The notes below the pieces were generated by a model that saw nothing but the letters and a program-made list of their open reading frames with translations, did not search any database and was not told where the DNA came from. A stretch of 64,000 nucleotides of DNA, taken from assembly GCA_905181955.1 (NCBI GenBank), contig CAJJAC010000009.1:1-64000 (forward strand), written 5' to 3'. The position numbers and the translations under genes were made by a program. Source of the stretch: SAR86 cluster bacterium SAR86B (GTDB taxonomy: Bacteria > Pseudomonadota > Gammaproteobacteria > Magnimaribacterales > D2472). Shown here one piece after another: positions 19,723 to 29,855 of this stretch; positions within the stretch are counted from its first letter, which is position 1; each line of letters opens with the position of its first letter.

Positions 19723-21012
19723 ATGACAATAGGATCTAATTTTACATTACCTTGTGGTGTTACCTTAAAGAATAGGCTTTGCAAAGCTGCTATGACTGAA
19801 GGCATTGCTGATTCAAATAATTTTGCAACACAAAGACATATTAATCTTTATAAAAAATGGTCTTCAGGTGGAGCTGCTATCCTCTTGTCTGGAAATGTTC
19901 AAGTAGATAGAAGATATCTCGAGGGTCCAGGAAATGTCGCTATAGAAAAAGATTCTTATCTCAATCAAATAGATATGCTTAAAAAATGGGCTGAAGCAGG
20001 CACCAAAAATAATACACAATTTTGGATGCAAATAAGCCACGCTGGCAGACAGACACCTGGCGCAATAAATCCAAATCCTATTTCACCATCCTCAGTCCAG
20101 CTAATAATTCCAACTGCTAATTACGGGGTTCCAGTTCCTATGACAGTTGATGATATAGAGGACGTGATCGAAAGATTTATTTTTGTTGCTAAAATTGCAA
20201 AAGAATCTGGTTTTACTGGTATTCAATTGCATTCAGCTCATGGTTATTTGCTTTCACAATTTCTTTCACCGGACATTAATTTAAGAGACGATGAGTGGGG
20301 TGGCTCAATCGAGAATCGATCCAGACTGATGCTTCGCATCATTGAAGGGTGTCGTGCTGCATTAGGCGATGATTTTCCAATAGCTGTTAAATTAAATTCT
20401 GCTGATTTCCAAAAAGGCGGCTTTAGCGATTTAGATTCAGTAAAAGTTGCAAAATTTTTGGATGATGCCGGTGTTGATGTTATAGAAATATCAGGCGGTA
20501 CTTATGAGCAACCAAGATTATTAGGATTAGATAGTATAAGCGTTAACAAAGAACGAAGTGAAGTTAGAAAGCCAAGCACTATCGCTAGAGAGGCATATTT
20601 TTTAAATTATGCAGAAAAAATACAAAAAGCTATAAATACTCCGCTAATGGTAACCGGTGGTTTTCGAACTTCAGCAGGAATGAATGCGGCATTGAATTCT
20701 AAGGTATGTGATTTAATTGGAGTAGGAAGACCTTTATGTGCGCAGCCTTTAATTTTAAATGATCTACTAGCAGGTTCAATTCAAGAACTACCATCCTTTG
20801 AAAAAACACTTCAAATTGGAAGATGGTGGCTATCTCCAACAAGCCCATTTTTACTTATTCAAGCTCTTAATGCCTTTTCTCAGCAAGCTTGGTTTTATAT
20901 CCAAATCAAAAGAATGGCTGATAATCTTGCTCCAAATCTAAAGCTACCAATCTTCAAAGCATTTAAAGTAAATAAAAAGCTTGAAAAAGTAATGATAAAG
21001 GAATTAATATAG
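19723..21012 (+). CDS. NADH:flavin oxidoreductase / old yellow enzyme family
   Basis: ORF; LKNRLCKAAMTEG, QISHAGRQTPG, HSAHGYLLSQFLSP..N.R.DEWGGS. Confidence 0.92.
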   Translation: MTIGSNFTLPCGVTLKNRLCKAAMTEGIADSNNFATQRHINLYKKWSSGGAAILLSGNVQVDRRYLEGPGNVAIEKDSYLNQIDMLKKWAEAGTKNNTQFWMQISHAGRQTPGAINPNPISPSSVQLIIPTANYGVPVPMTVDDIEDVIERFIFVAKIAKESGFTGIQLHSAHGYLLSQFLSPDINLRDDEWGGSIENRSRLMLRIIEGCRAALGDDFPIAVKLNSADFQKGGFSDLDSVKVAKFLDDAGVDVIEISGGTYEQPRLLGLDSISVNKERSEVRKPSTIAREAYFLNYAEKIQKAINTPLMVTGGFRTSAGMNAALNSKVCDLIGVGRPLCAQPLILNDLLAGSIQELPSFEKTLQIGRWWLSPTSPFLLIQALNAFSQQAWFYIQIKRMADNLAPNLKLPIFKAFKVNKKLEKVMIKELI

Positions 21013-21039
21013 CGATTTACAGCATTAGAGAGTTAATTT

Positions 21040-22191
21040 ATGAGTATTGTTCATCCACCAGCAAATATTTCAATTGGTTCTAGAATTAGAAAATCTCCAT
21101 TTTATGATTCAACAAGAAAATATGGAGCCAAGAGTTTTACTATTTACAACCATATGTTTATGCCTACGGTTTATACAAGCCCAGAAGAAGAATATTCTAG
21201 CCTAGTTAATGATGTGACTATGTGGGATGTAGCTGCTGAAAGACAAGTTGAGATAAATGGACCAGATGCTTATGAGTTTGTAAGAACTCTAACGCCACGA
21301 AATCTTGAAAAATGTGAAATAGGACATTGTTTATATATTCTTTTGACCGGTGAAGATGGAGGAATTATTAATGATGCAGTTTTATTAAGAGTTCAGCCAG
21401 ATCAGTTTTGGATCTCACCTGGAGATAGTGGGGTATTGCTATGGATTCAAGGTGCTGCAATTAACTCAGGCATGGACGTTAATGTATTTGAGCCTGATGT
21501 ATCTCCTTTACAAATAGGCGGTCCAAAAGCTCACATGCTTATAGAAAAATTATTTGATGAAGATCATAAAAATGTTGGATTTTATAGAGCGAGAGAAACA
21601 TCCTTGCAAGGTATACCTCTTGTATTAGGAAGGACTGGATGGAGTGGCGAGATTAGTTACGAACTCTACCTTCGAGATCACAAGCTCGGAAATAAATTAT
21701 GGGAATTAGTCCGAGAAGCTGGATTAGAATTTAATATAGTTCCTATAGCTCCGAATGCTATTAGAAGTATAGAAGGAGGTTTATTATCGTATTCCTCAGA
21801 TATGCTAAGAGAGGATAGTCCTTTCACTATAGGCTTAGATAGGTTAGTTGATACCAGTCAATCAATTGAATTTATAGGCAAGGCAGCTTTAAAGAAAATA
21901 GAAGAAGAGGGCACTAAGCGAAAGTTAGTAGGTGTAGTTATCGATGGAGATCCTATTAAAACTCCACCAGAGCAATTTTGGCCAGTTAAAGATAATAATG
22001 TAAAGATAGGCCATATCTCAAGATGTATCTTCTCACCAAGATTAAATAAAAATATAGGCTTTGCTAATGTACCTGTTGAATTAAGTCATATCGATACTAC
22101 TTTTTCAGTAGTAACCCCAGATGGTCAAAAAGAAGCTACTGTATGTAAATGGCCTTGGTTTCCTGCAGAGAGAATTAATAAAAAAACTTAA
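21040..22191 (+). CDS. aminomethyltransferase (GcvT) superfamily protein, DmdA-like
   Basis: ORF; YTIYNHM-like N-terminus (FTIYNHMFMPT), MWDVAAERQVEINGPDA, GRTGWSGEISYELYL; resembles DMSP demethylase relatives. Confidence 0.8.
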   Translation: MSIVHPPANISIGSRIRKSPFYDSTRKYGAKSFTIYNHMFMPTVYTSPEEEYSSLVNDVTMWDVAAERQVEINGPDAYEFVRTLTPRNLEKCEIGHCLYILLTGEDGGIINDAVLLRVQPDQFWISPGDSGVLLWIQGAAINSGMDVNVFEPDVSPLQIGGPKAHMLIEKLFDEDHKNVGFYRARETSLQGIPLVLGRTGWSGEISYELYLRDHKLGNKLWELVREAGLEFNIVPIAPNAIRSIEGGLLSYSSDMLREDSPFTIGLDRLVDTSQSIEFIGKAALKKIEEEGTKRKLVGVVIDGDPIKTPPEQFWPVKDNNVKIGHISRCIFSPRLNKNIGFANVPVELSHIDTTFSVVTPDGQKEATVCKWPWFPAERINKKT

Positions 22192-22197
22192 AATAAT

Positions 22198-22740
22198 ATG
22201 ACCATGATTAAAATATTCTTAACCTTACTTTTCTCATCATCTTTAATGGCTGATAATTTAGTTATTGAAGATTTTGACAATAATCGAGCTCAATGGGACC
22301 CTGTTTCAGACCAGGTTATGGGCGGCCTGTCGGAAATAAAATTTTCACAATTAGCTGATGAAGATATTAATTTTTATAGACTTGAAGGCGAGGTTAGTAC
22401 TAAAAATAACGGAGGCTTCATTCAATTTAGATCAAGAGTTGATGCCGGCAATAATGATTTTGAAGGGGTAAGAATTAAAACAAGAGGAAATGGAGAGGTT
22501 TATGAAGTTCATCTAAGAACTCCAGCAACATTTCTTCCATGGCAATACTATAAAGCTACCTTTACAGCTAATCAGGATTGGGAAACTATAGATATCCCTT
22601 TTAGTTCTTTTGAAAGAGTTGGACCTGCCTATGTATCCAAAAAAGTTAAATCCTCAAAGATTAACTGGATTGCTATAGTTGCTTATGGAAAAGATTTTTA
22701 TGCAGAAGTTGATTTAGCAAAAATCGAACTTTATAAATAA
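22198..22740 (+). CDS. CIA30 family protein (secreted)
   Basis: ORF; signal peptide, WDPVSDQVMGGLSE..., GGFIQFRSR, IDIPFSSFERV. Confidence 0.88.
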   Translation: MTMIKIFLTLLFSSSLMADNLVIEDFDNNRAQWDPVSDQVMGGLSEIKFSQLADEDINFYRLEGEVSTKNNGGFIQFRSRVDAGNNDFEGVRIKTRGNGEVYEVHLRTPATFLPWQYYKATFTANQDWETIDIPFSSFERVGPAYVSKKVKSSKINWIAIVAYGKDFYAEVDLAKIELYK

Positions 22741-22745
22741 ATCCA

Positions 22746-23201
22746 ATGTTTTCTGACTCCGACCATGCATTTATGCAGGAAGCTATTCAGCTTGCAAAAG
22801 AGGCAGCATTAGTTGATGAGGTCCCAGTTGGAGCAGTAATAACTCTAGATAATAAAATTATTGGTAGAGGTTTTAATCAAGTTATTTCAATGACCGATGT
22901 TACAGCGCATGCTGAAATTTTAGCTATAAAAGATGCAAGTCAAACTATACAAAACTATAGATTAAAGAATACATGTATCTATGTAACTTTAGAGCCATGC
23001 CACATGTGCGCTAAAGCTTTAATTGATGCAAGAGTATCGAGGCTTGTTTATTCTTCATTTGAACCAAAAACTGGTGCTATTACCTCAATAGACAACCTTT
23101 ACAATAAACCATTTAATCATAAGATAGATTGTGAGCAAGGTCTCCTTGAACAAGAGACTAGCAAAATATTAAAGGATTTTTTTAAAACAAAAAGAAACTA
23201 A
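22746..23201 (+). CDS. tadA: tRNA-specific adenosine deaminase
   Basis: ORF; TAHAEILAIKDAS, VTLEPCHMCAKALIDARV. Confidence 0.92.
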   Translation: MFSDSDHAFMQEAIQLAKEAALVDEVPVGAVITLDNKIIGRGFNQVISMTDVTAHAEILAIKDASQTIQNYRLKNTCIYVTLEPCHMCAKALIDARVSRLVYSSFEPKTGAITSIDNLYNKPFNHKIDCEQGLLEQETSKILKDFFKTKRN

Positions 23202-24010
23202 CTACCTAATTCTACCCATACAGGGCAATGATCTGATGGCTTCTCCATTGCTCTAGCATCATGATCTATTCCAACTGCCTTAATATTCCCAACAAGATTA
23301 TCTGAAAGCATTATGTGATCAATCCTAAGACCTCTCTTGGGATTATCATCAAACATCCTTGATCTATAGTCGAACCATGAGTAAATTGTCGATTCTTCGG
23401 GGTGAATGCAGCGCCAGGAATCTTGAAAACCTAAGTTTTTTATACTATTCCACATTTCACGCTCTTGAGGTTGGAATGATGTCTTACCATCTCTTAACCA
23501 ACGCTTCATATTAGGCTCTCCAATACCTATATCGATATCTTCAGGAGCAACATTAAAATCACCCATTACAACAAGATTCTTTTCTTTTTTCTGTAGCTTG
23601 CTTATATGTTTATGCAGATCGTCATAGTATTTTATTTTTTTCGGAAATTTACTTTCATGATGGATACTTTCTCCTTGAGGGAAATAACCATTCATAACAA
23701 TAATCTCTGAACCATTAAAATCATAAGTGCATTGTATAAAACGCTTTTGATCTTCTTCTATGTCATCTGCAAAACCTTTTTGGGTTGCAATAGGTTTATT
23801 TTTACTTAGCAAGGCTACACCATAATGGCCTTTTTGGCCCCAATATTCAGGATGATATCCAATCTCTTCTATTACCTCTAAAGGGAAATCAGGATCATTT
23901 ACTTTTGTCTCTTGTAAGCCTATAACATCTGGTTTAAGGACATCTCTTATATACTCTAATTGATGAGGCCTGGCCCTAATACTATTAATATTAAAAGAAA
24001 CTATTAGCAT
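23198..24010 (-). CDS. xthA: exodeoxyribonuclease III
   Basis: ORF; SFNINSIRAR, IGLQETKV, GDFNVAPEDIDIG, RIDHIMLSDNL, SDHCPVWVEL. Confidence 0.9.
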   Translation of the reverse strand: MLIVSFNINSIRARPHQLEYIRDVLKPDVIGLQETKVNDPDFPLEVIEEIGYHPEYWGQKGHYGVALLSKNKPIATQKGFADDIEEDQKRFIQCTYDFNGSEIIVMNGYFPQGESIHHESKFPKKIKYYDDLHKHISKLQKKEKNLVVMGDFNVAPEDIDIGIGEPNMKRWLRDGKTSFQPQEREMWNSIKNLGFQDSWRCIHPEESTIYSWFDYRSRMFDDNPKRGLRIDHIMLSDNLVGNIKAVGIDHDARAMEKPSDHCPVWVELGS

Positions 24011-24012
24011 AA

Positions 24013-26088
24013 TTATTGATTTAGTTTGGTAATTAAAAATTTATCATTTAAGTATATATAGTCTGCAATAATATTTGCAGTTTCCTGCAATAAATAATCA
24101 TTTTCAACATCTATATCTTCATCTTTCTTATCTTTTTCTTTATTAAAATCTTCCATATCTGAATATTCTTTAAATATATCTAACCCTGTATCTTGTCTTC
24201 GTTCATTTTCAACATTAAGAATCCAATTTTTTCTTTCACTCTTCTCTTGTTGTCTCTTATCAATGTTAAGAGACAACTCTTTCTTATTTTTTACAAGGTC
24301 ATATCTTTCTCTAAGATTTTGAATATAAGTCATGTTAGGACTTTCATTTAAACGATTTAAGTGTGCTTTTTTAACTGCTGCAACAATATCCTCATCAATA
24401 TCAAAGGTTCTATACCTCACTGGAGGAATCGTATCCCATGGAAGTGACATATGCAGTGAACTTTCACCGGTTGATTCAATATCCCATGAAGAGGGTAATT
24501 CAATATCTGGAACTACGCCCTTATTTTGAGTGCTCTCACCTGTAACTCTATAAAATTTAGATTCAGTAATTTTAATTTGACCAGATGATAGGTTATCGAT
24601 AGCTTGAACCGTTCCTTTGCCAAATGTTCTGTGCCCTATAACAAGACCTCTTTTATAGTCCTGAATTGCGCCTGCAAATATTTCAGATGCAGATGCTGAA
24701 CCTCTATCAACTAGAACAGCCATTGGTTTCTTCCATGCTTGTTTTGCATAGTAATCTCCCCATGAACCAATTTTCCCTGAATTTTGTTTAACTTGAACTG
24801 TTGCTCCAGATGAAACAAAAAGACCTGTAAGTTTATTTGCTTCAAGTAAAGACCCTCCAGAATTTGATCTTAAATCAACTATTACAGCATCCACCGATTC
24901 TTTATTAAATTCCTTTAATATTTTCTTTACATCATTACTGCTACTTTTGTAATCAGGATCTCTTTTTCTATAAGCCTCAAAATCAATATAAAAAGTGGGC
25001 AGATCAATTATTCCAATCTTATATTCTTGATCCAAGATATTAATAGAATGGATACTTGATTTTGCAGCTCTATCTTCAAGTTTAATTTCTTCTCTAACAA
25101 GATTAACAACCTTTCTATTGCTGTTATCTTCAGAATCTGAGGGTATAAATTCTATGTCCAAACTTGAACCAGATTTTCCTCTAATTAAATCAACAACTTC
25201 ATCAACCCTCCAGCCGACAACATCAACAAAGTCCTCAGAGTCTCCTTGCTTAATTCTAGTAATTTTATCTTCCGGATCTATTCTTCCTGATTTTTCTGCA
25301 GGCCCCCCTGGAACAAGGCTAACAATCTTCGCATAGTCATCTTCTGTCGTTAGAAGAGCTCCTATACCCTCCAGCTTAAGACTCATATTTAATTCAAAGT
25401 CTTCAGCTGATCTGGGAGAAAAATAGGTTGAGTGGGGATCAAACTGACTTGTTAAGGAACTCATTGCTAACGAAAAGATATCCTCATCTTTTCTTTGATT
25501 AATTCTTCTTATTCTATTGGTGTATCTTTTTTTAATATTCTCAATAGAATTATCATCTGACTTATCAGCTAACTCAGAAGTAAGCATGTCGTTTTTAGTA
25601 ATTTTTTTCCATAATTTCTTAAGTGCTAACTTAGAGGCCTGCCACTCATTATCATCGGAATAAATATCTAAAGAGTCTACACCGCTATAAATAAATGCCT
25701 CTTTCTCAATCAACATTATTTGATAATCAGAAAATTCTAGGAGCCTATTAAAATAAAGATTAATTATTTTATAAGCGGACTTAATATCAAATGTTTGCTT
25801 TGATGGGTTAAAAAGCTTCGCTGAATTTAAGAAACGATTAACCTCATATTTAGTAAAGTACCGTTTATTATTATCAAGCTCATTAATAAGATGCTCAATA
25901 TATTTATAATTAAAATCATCATCTAAGATTTGAGCATAATGCTCTTCAGTGAGTTTTGTAAAAATCTCATCACTTAATAAAACTCTATTTTCGTCGGCTT
26001 TAAAGGCAATATTTCCTGCCAATAATGATTGAGAAAATAAGGTAAGAATAAAAAGCTTAGAGGTAAATTTTATTTTTTTTATGTTCAA
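24013..26088 (-). CDS. prc: carboxy-terminal (tail-specific) processing protease
   Basis: ORF; signal peptide, PDZ domain region, DRGSASASEIFAGAIQDYKRGLVIGHRTFGKGTVQ catalytic Ser/Lys. Confidence 0.92.
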   Translation of the reverse strand: MNIKKIKFTSKLFILTLFSQSLLAGNIAFKADENRVLLSDEIFTKLTEEHYAQILDDDFNYKYIEHLINELDNNKRYFTKYEVNRFLNSAKLFNPSKQTFDIKSAYKIINLYFNRLLEFSDYQIMLIEKEAFIYSGVDSLDIYSDDNEWQASKLALKKLWKKITKNDMLTSELADKSDDNSIENIKKRYTNRIRRINQRKDEDIFSLAMSSLTSQFDPHSTYFSPRSAEDFELNMSLKLEGIGALLTTEDDYAKIVSLVPGGPAEKSGRIDPEDKITRIKQGDSEDFVDVVGWRVDEVVDLIRGKSGSSLDIEFIPSDSEDNSNRKVVNLVREEIKLEDRAAKSSIHSINILDQEYKIGIIDLPTFYIDFEAYRKRDPDYKSSSNDVKKILKEFNKESVDAVIVDLRSNSGGSLLEANKLTGLFVSSGATVQVKQNSGKIGSWGDYYAKQAWKKPMAVLVDRGSASASEIFAGAIQDYKRGLVIGHRTFGKGTVQAIDNLSSGQIKITESKFYRVTGESTQNKGVVPDIELPSSWDIESTGESSLHMSLPWDTIPPVRYRTFDIDEDIVAAVKKAHLNRLNESPNMTYIQNLRERYDLVKNKKELSLNIDKRQQEKSERKNWILNVENERRQDTGLDIFKEYSDMEDFNKEKDKKDEDIDVENDYLLQETANIIADYIYLNDKFLITKLNQ

Positions 26089-26114
26089 TTTATTATTTAG
26101 ATGTATAGTTTTGT

Positions 26115-26729
26115 ATGATGAATGTTAACTATATAGAATTTTTCTTTGATTGTTCAAGTCCTTGGACATATTTATCTTTTAGTGCTCTAAAAGATCTAGC
26201 AGAAGAGAACAATATTGAAATTCAATATAGACCAATCTTAGTTGGTGGAATATTTAATACTGTAAATCCTTCAGTCTACAAAAGTCGAGAAAACCCCATT
26301 CCTGCAAAAGAAAAATATTATTTAAGTGATATTCAAAATTGGGCAATGAGCAGGGATATTATTATAAATTGGCCAAGTATATTTCCCATTAATTCTGTAA
26401 AAGCAATGCGGGGATGTTTATATGCCGAATCTAAGAATATCTCCTATGATTTTGCATTAGACATTTTTAAAGCTTATTGGACTGATAATAAAGATATAAG
26501 TTCAGATAAAGTGCTTGAGGATATTTGTCTTAATAGAGGATTAGATCCTTTAGAGTTTTTTGAATTTATCAAAATGCCATCAACAAAACTTCAATTGATT
26601 AAGAATTCTGAAGATCTAATTGAAAAGGGTGGTTTTGGTTCACCAACTTTCTTTTATCAAGATAAGATGTTTTTTGGAAACGATAGGCTAGATTTGTTAT
26701 CCAGCCTATTAAATAAAGATCTAATCTAG
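26115..26729 (+). CDS. DsbA-family / 2-hydroxychromene-2-carboxylate isomerase-like protein
   Basis: ORF; FFFDCSSPWTYLS, GGIFN, GSPTFFYQDKMFFGNDRLD. Confidence 0.88.
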   Translation: MMNVNYIEFFFDCSSPWTYLSFSALKDLAEENNIEIQYRPILVGGIFNTVNPSVYKSRENPIPAKEKYYLSDIQNWAMSRDIIINWPSIFPINSVKAMRGCLYAESKNISYDFALDIFKAYWTDNKDISSDKVLEDICLNRGLDPLEFFEFIKMPSTKLQLIKNSEDLIEKGGFGSPTFFYQDKMFFGNDRLDLLSSLLNKDLI

Positions 26730-27814
26730 AATCCTTGAATTCTTCCAGCTTCCTCTCTTACTATTTCTGGTGATCCTAATAATTGTCGATTCATACCTAT
26801 TCTCTTGAACCAATAATGTAGGCCTAGAAGATCAGTAAAACCCATTCCACCATGAACTTCAGTTGCTTTTTTTGAAACCATTTTACCAACTTCTGATACA
26901 TGGGATTTTGATTGACAAGCCATTAATCTGGCTTCTTCTGGAACATTACTAAAGCAATGGGCTGCATGCCAAACAATTGCATAACAAGGCTCTAATTCTG
27001 CTGCCATCTCAGCACACATATGCTTTACAGCCTGGAATGATCCAATAACTCTTCCAAATTGCTTTCTCTCTTTTGCATACTCTACAGATTTATCAATCAT
27101 AACTTGAGAAGCGCCTACACTATCGGCAGCCAGCATAATTCTTCCGGCATCTATAGTTTTTGTAATTGGATCTTTGTTATTTACAGAATTTTCTAAAACC
27201 TCTGCATTTACATCTTTAAGCAAGATTTCAAAGTAACCTCTAGTCTTATCAATAGCTGTTAGTTTTACGATTTCTATACCTGGGTCACTAACATTTATTA
27301 TGCACATAGCTCCCTCATTATCTGCCAGTATGAAATGTGTTGCATTATCTCCATCAATTGCAAATAAAGCTCTACCATTAACCTTATTCCCAGTTATTTC
27401 AACTCCTGCATCTTCACGAGCAGCAATATACTCTGTCAATCCAATACCAAACCTAACCTGATTAGCAGAAATTTTATTTAGATAATGTTCTTTCTGAGCA
27501 TCATTGCCACCATGCATAATTGCAAGAGGTGCCATAACATATGATCCAATAAATGGTATTGGGGCAATGCCTGATCCTAGGCCTTCAGATACAGCTGCTG
27601 CAAATAGCAGGTCTAATTCCAGCCCACCATACTCTTCAGGAATTAATAAGGAATTAAGACCTAAATTAATAAGACCTTGATGAATCTCTTTTTGAAGATC
27701 GTCACCTTCTCCAGCAACAATTCTTCTAATTACATCTAATGAAGCTTGATCTTCAAGAAATTTTTTAACATTATCTTGAAAAAATGCTTGCTCTTCTGAT
27801 AGTCCAAAATACAT
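26726..27814 (-). CDS. acyl-CoA dehydrogenase
   Basis: ORF; YAKERKQFGRVIGSFQAVKHMCAEM, HGGMGFTD. Confidence 0.9.
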   Translation of the reverse strand: MYFGLSEEQAFFQDNVKKFLEDQASLDVIRRIVAGEGDDLQKEIHQGLINLGLNSLLIPEEYGGLELDLLFAAAVSEGLGSGIAPIPFIGSYVMAPLAIMHGGNDAQKEHYLNKISANQVRFGIGLTEYIAAREDAGVEITGNKVNGRALFAIDGDNATHFILADNEGAMCIINVSDPGIEIVKLTAIDKTRGYFEILLKDVNAEVLENSVNNKDPITKTIDAGRIMLAADSVGASQVMIDKSVEYAKERKQFGRVIGSFQAVKHMCAEMAAELEPCYAIVWHAAHCFSNVPEEARLMACQSKSHVSEVGKMVSKKATEVHGGMGFTDLLGLHYWFKRIGMNRQLLGSPEIVREEAGRIQGF

Positions 27815-27815
27815 A

Positions 27816-29045
27816 TTAAACTCCTTGAACCTTAGGTTCTCTTGGAAGACCTAAACCTCTTTCTGAAATTATATTTTTTTGAATCTGGCTAGTCCCACCA
27901 CCTATTATTAAACCTAGAAAATACATATAAGTGAACTGCCAAGATCCTCCATCTCTCAAGTGAGGACTATCTTCATACAAAGTTCCTAATTCACCCATAA
28001 TATCTATACCCAAACCCTCAAGTTCGTGCCTTAGCTCAGTCCCAATTAATTTTTGAATCATTTTGCCAACTTTGACATCCTGCCCAGGATTTAATTTTGC
28101 AGACAATACCCTTAAGGCGTGAGATTGAAATGCCATAACTTTGCCCTGTACCTGGAGCAATCTATCTCTGTAGATAGGGTTTTCGATTAGAGTTTCTCCA
28201 TTTATTGTTTCTTTCTTCATTCTATCGATTAACATATTCAATCTACTCATAGTTGCATTTGGGTTAGCGAGAGATCCTCTTTCATGGCCTAAAGTTGCAT
28301 TTGCAACAGCCCAACCTTCACCTCTACTTCCTACTATATTATCTCCAGGAATAGTAACGTCAGTAAAAAATACTTCATTAAATCCTGCTTTGAGTGTCAT
28401 ATCTACCAAGGGTCTTATTTCTAAACCAGGAGTGTCCATTGGAACTAGTAAATAACTAATTCCTGCATGTTTTGAAGCTTCTGGCTCTGTTCTTACAAGG
28501 CAAAACATCATTTGAGAATATTGAGCTGTGCTAGTCCAAATCTTTTGCCCATTAATGACCCATTGACCATCAATTAACTCGCCTTTAGTTTGCAAGCTAG
28601 CTAAGTCACTTCCAGCGTTAGGTTCTGAATAGCCTTGGCACCATATCATTTCTCCATAAAGCGTTGGCTTTATGTACTTATTTTTTTGCTCTTCTGTTCC
28701 AAGTTCTAGCAATGTTGGAACAAGCATATCAATCCCTTGACCACCCATTGGTCCTGGAATCCCTGTATTTGAAAATTCAGTAGCCGCAATCCTGCTCTTT
28801 ATTACATCTGACTCCCCACCAAATCCGCCATACTCTTTGGGAATTGATCTTGCAAAAAAACCATTTTCAATAAGAGTTTTTTGCCAGTCCGATCTAGACA
28901 TCTTAGGTCCACCAGATTCATTACTAAAAGCACTAGAAGCCAAGGTATTGAGATCTTTTGTAAATTGAATACCTTTATATTTATTACAAAATGCCTGAAC
29001 TTCTTTCTTATATTCTTCGTACTCTAGTCCGTATTCTAAATCCAT
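27816..29045 (-). CDS. acyl-CoA dehydrogenase
   Basis: ORF; WCQGYSEPNAGSDLASLQTKG, VINGQKIWTS, IGGGTSQIQKNIISERGLGLPR. Confidence 0.92.
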   Translation of the reverse strand: MDLEYGLEYEEYKKEVQAFCNKYKGIQFTKDLNTLASSAFSNESGGPKMSRSDWQKTLIENGFFARSIPKEYGGFGGESDVIKSRIAATEFSNTGIPGPMGGQGIDMLVPTLLELGTEEQKNKYIKPTLYGEMIWCQGYSEPNAGSDLASLQTKGELIDGQWVINGQKIWTSTAQYSQMMFCLVRTEPEASKHAGISYLLVPMDTPGLEIRPLVDMTLKAGFNEVFFTDVTIPGDNIVGSRGEGWAVANATLGHERGSLANPNATMSRLNMLIDRMKKETINGETLIENPIYRDRLLQVQGKVMAFQSHALRVLSAKLNPGQDVKVGKMIQKLIGTELRHELEGLGIDIMGELGTLYEDSPHLRDGGSWQFTYMYFLGLIIGGGTSQIQKNIISERGLGLPREPKVQGV

Positions 29046-29048
29046 AAT

Positions 29049-29855
29049 TTACTCCTTATTTTCTTTATCCCATTTCGGCTCTCTTTTTTCTAAAAATGCA
29101 GAAATTCCTTCTTTGGCATCATTGCCTTCAAAACATTTAGCAATTTGTTTCTGCAAATAGGGTAATGCTTCATCAAAACTCATACCATCTTGCTTTTCAT
29201 AAGCCTCCAAACCAAACTGCATAGTTTCAGGCGCCAAACTAGCTAGCTCATTCGCTAAATTGCTTACTGTTTCATTTAAATCTTTACTTTCAACTGATTG
29301 ATTAATTAAACCCCATTCCTCAGCTTTATTTGCATTAATTGACTCACCTCTCATGACAAAATCTAGACCAGCCCTTTTTGGCATAACTCTAAATAAACCA
29401 GCCATGACCATGAATGGCCATAATCCTCGTTTAATCTCTGGTGCTGAGAATTTTGCCTCTTTAACAGCTATAGCATGAGTTGAATTGGTTACCATTAAAA
29501 GCGCTCCAGCTAGAACAGAGCCCTGAATTTTACATATAACAGGCTTATAAAGATGTCTTAAAGCTAAACTAATATCGTTTGCATATTCTAATATTGGCAC
29601 ATTTGATTCAGATTTTTCTCTTCTTAAATCTGCTCCTGCGCAAAATATATCTCCCTCTGCTGCAAGAACTACTACTCTTATAGATCTTTCTTGTTTTGCA
29701 TAAGCGAGAGCGTAATTAATTTCGTTCATCATGACATTATTTATTGCATTCTTTTTTTCTGGACGATTAAGCGTAATAGTTATTATGTTATTAGAAATAT
29801 CTATTTTTGTAGCTTGAAAAACTAAACCTTCCAATGATAATTTATCAGACATCAC
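29049..29855 (-). CDS. enoyl-CoA hydratase/isomerase family protein
   Basis: ORF; FCAGADLRRE, crotonase fold motifs; in carboxylase cluster. Confidence 0.88.
   Translation of the reverse strand: MMSDKLSLEGLVFQATKIDISNNIITITLNRPEKKNAINNVMMNEINYALAYAKQERSIRVVVLAAEGDIFCAGADLRREKSESNVPILEYANDISLALRHLYKPVICKIQGSVLAGALLMVTNSTHAIAVKEAKFSAPEIKRGLWPFMVMAGLFRVMPKRAGLDFVMRGESINANKAEEWGLINQSVESKDLNETVSNLANELASLAPETMQFGLEAYEKQDGMSFDEALPYLQKQIAKCFEGNDAKEGISAFLEKREPKWDKENKE

Noticed and set aside
26149-26165. TTGTTCAAGTCC, resembling a tRNA T-loop
   Set aside because: Lies inside the DsbA-family isomerase coding sequence (DCSSPW active-site motif); no acceptor or anticodon stems.
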